Source: Lachnospiraceae bacterium
GTDB taxonomy: Bacteria; Bacillota; Clostridia; Lachnospirales; Lachnospiraceae
Assembly (NCBI GenBank): GCA_015056765.1
Contig: SVFQ01000021.1
Location: 1 to 38,731 of the forward strand
Reading direction: 5' to 3'
DNA: 38,731 nt
The position numbers and the translations under genes were made by a program. Positions within the stretch are counted from its first letter, which is position 1; each line of letters starts with the position of its first letter. Positions 38,210-38,731 of this stretch are shown one piece after another. Under the pieces are notes generated by a model that saw only the letters and a list, made by a program, of their open reading frames with translations, had not been told where the DNA came from and made no database searches.

Positions 38210-38731
38210 TTATTTCAGGTTCTCCTTAAAGAAGTTTTCCAGCTTATCAAAAGGAATATAATCCTTATCTCCGCCATCGTAAAGGTCAGTGTGCACAGCA
38301 TCAGGGATTATCATAAGTTCCTTGTTATCTGCATACTTGCTGTCTTTGATCATATCTGCATATGCATCCTTTGAGAAATAACATGAATGAGCCTTTTCTC
38401 CATGAACAAGTAAAACTGCACTTCTGATCTCGTTGCTGTATTTAAGTATTGGCTGATTAACAAAAGATTCACAGCCGATTACATTCCAGCCACCATTAGA
38501 ATTAAGACTTCTCTTGTGATAACCTCTGTCAGTCTTGTAGTAATCATAATAGTCTTTCACAAAGAAAGGTGCATCCTCCGGAAGTGGATCTACCACACCG
38601 CCGCCAAGCTTATACTCACCTGCCTTAAGGTCTTCAAGTCTCTGAGCGCACATGGCAGCCCTCTTCTGATACCTTGCTTCCTCGCTGTCCTCGGAGTCAA
38701 AATATCCCTTGGCATTTACTCTTGTCATGTC
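38210..38731 (-). CDS. alpha/beta-hydrolase, C-terminal part (5' end outside the window)
   Basis: The frame remains open at the window edge (the codon before ATG 38728 is Asp), so this is the C-terminal 173 residues of a larger hydrolase. Motifs fit DUF1100/YcjY-like alpha/beta-hydrolases common in Firmicutes: DMTRVNAKGYFDSE, FVKDYYDYYKTDRGYHKRS, VLLVHGEKAHSCYFSKDAY with the acid residue region, and PDAVHTDLYDG with the catalytic His. The nucleophile Ser lies in the missing half. Substrate unknown; neighbours give no hint. Confidence 0.82.
   Translation of the reverse strand, partial: DMTRVNAKGYFDSEDSEEARYQKRAAMCAQRLEDLKAGEYKLGGGVVDPLPEDAPFFVKDYYDYYKTDRGYHKRSLNSNGGWNVIGCESFVNQPILKYSNEIRSAVLLVHGEKAHSCYFSKDAYADMIKDSKYADNKELMIIPDAVHTDLYDGGDKDYIPFDKLENFFKENLK

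Noticed and set aside
1..38731. CRISPR arrays, rRNA genes, prophage structural genes
   Set aside because: Searched by eye for regular repeats, rRNA segments and phage head/tail genes; none seen. The single IS and the brnTA patch are the only mobile signs.

Overview
The window reads as a chromosomal segment of an anaerobic Gram-positive bacterium of the Clostridia, most likely a Lachnospiraceae member (Butyrivibrio/Roseburia-like). This rests on the SUF operon layout with SufU, a FatA-type acyl-ACP thioesterase, a GH3 beta-glucosidase with swapped domain order (known from Butyrivibrio and Ruminococcus), several plant-polysaccharide glycosidases, a CvfB-type S1 protein and strong AGGAGG ribosome sites. 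The assignment is inference; no 16S rRNA is present. Nearly all genes lie on the minus strand. Both window ends cut a gene.

Layout. 1-6.6 kb: housekeeping genes (CPBP protease, small conserved protein, CvfB, acyl-ACP thioesterase, tRNA-Gln, FMN-dependent alpha-hydroxy-acid oxidoreductase, a membrane protein, CstA transporter). 6.8-10 kb: domain-swapped GH3 beta-glucosidase and a divergent small esterase. 10-13 kb: copper-efflux operon csoR-copA with two CsoR boxes on its promoter. 13-16.5 kb: flavodoxin, MFS transporter and GH43 glycosidase. 16.5-23.8 kb: a SUF iron-sulfur assembly operon headed by a Cys-rich UPF0251 (DUF134) regulator and trailed by an HD-GYP c-di-GMP phosphodiesterase. 23.9-31.9 kb: an alpha-glucoside utilisation operon (LacI regulator, two GH31 enzymes, ABC importer). 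31.9-35.7 kb: an accessory patch with a decayed esterase, a BrnT/BrnA toxin-antitoxin pair, a structured non-coding RNA containing a tRNA-like fold, a coiled-coil protein gene upstream of it, an intact IS256-family insertion and a small HTH regulator. 35.8-38.7 kb: MerR-TipAS regulator, a 4Fe-4S protein divergent from a Crp/Fnr regulator, and a partial alpha/beta hydrolase.

Most interesting points. (1) copA is fused in frame to a CopZ-like copper chaperone, but the chaperone keeps its own perfect Shine-Dalgarno and ATG. The linker holds an A8 tract with an A-AAA-AAC slippery heptamer, and the -1 frame stops directly on that Shine-Dalgarno. One locus may therefore make fusion, stand-alone ATPase and stand-alone chaperone, or it is a recent one-base fusion. 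(2) Removing the IS element restores a compact unit, all on the minus strand: HTH regulator, 17-bp inverted repeat, promoter, coiled-coil protein, a ~470-nt structured RNA with an embedded tRNA(GAU)-like domain, and a strong terminator. I do not recognise this as a described system. The IS lies in the spacer of the inferred promoter and may supply a replacement -35 box. (3) The UPF0251 protein heading the suf operon has seven cysteines in its last 40 residues, and a perfect 12-bp palindrome sits directly after its -10 box, suggesting an Fe-S-sensing autorepressor.

All functional calls are from sequence reading and remembered family motifs; no search or folding program was run.
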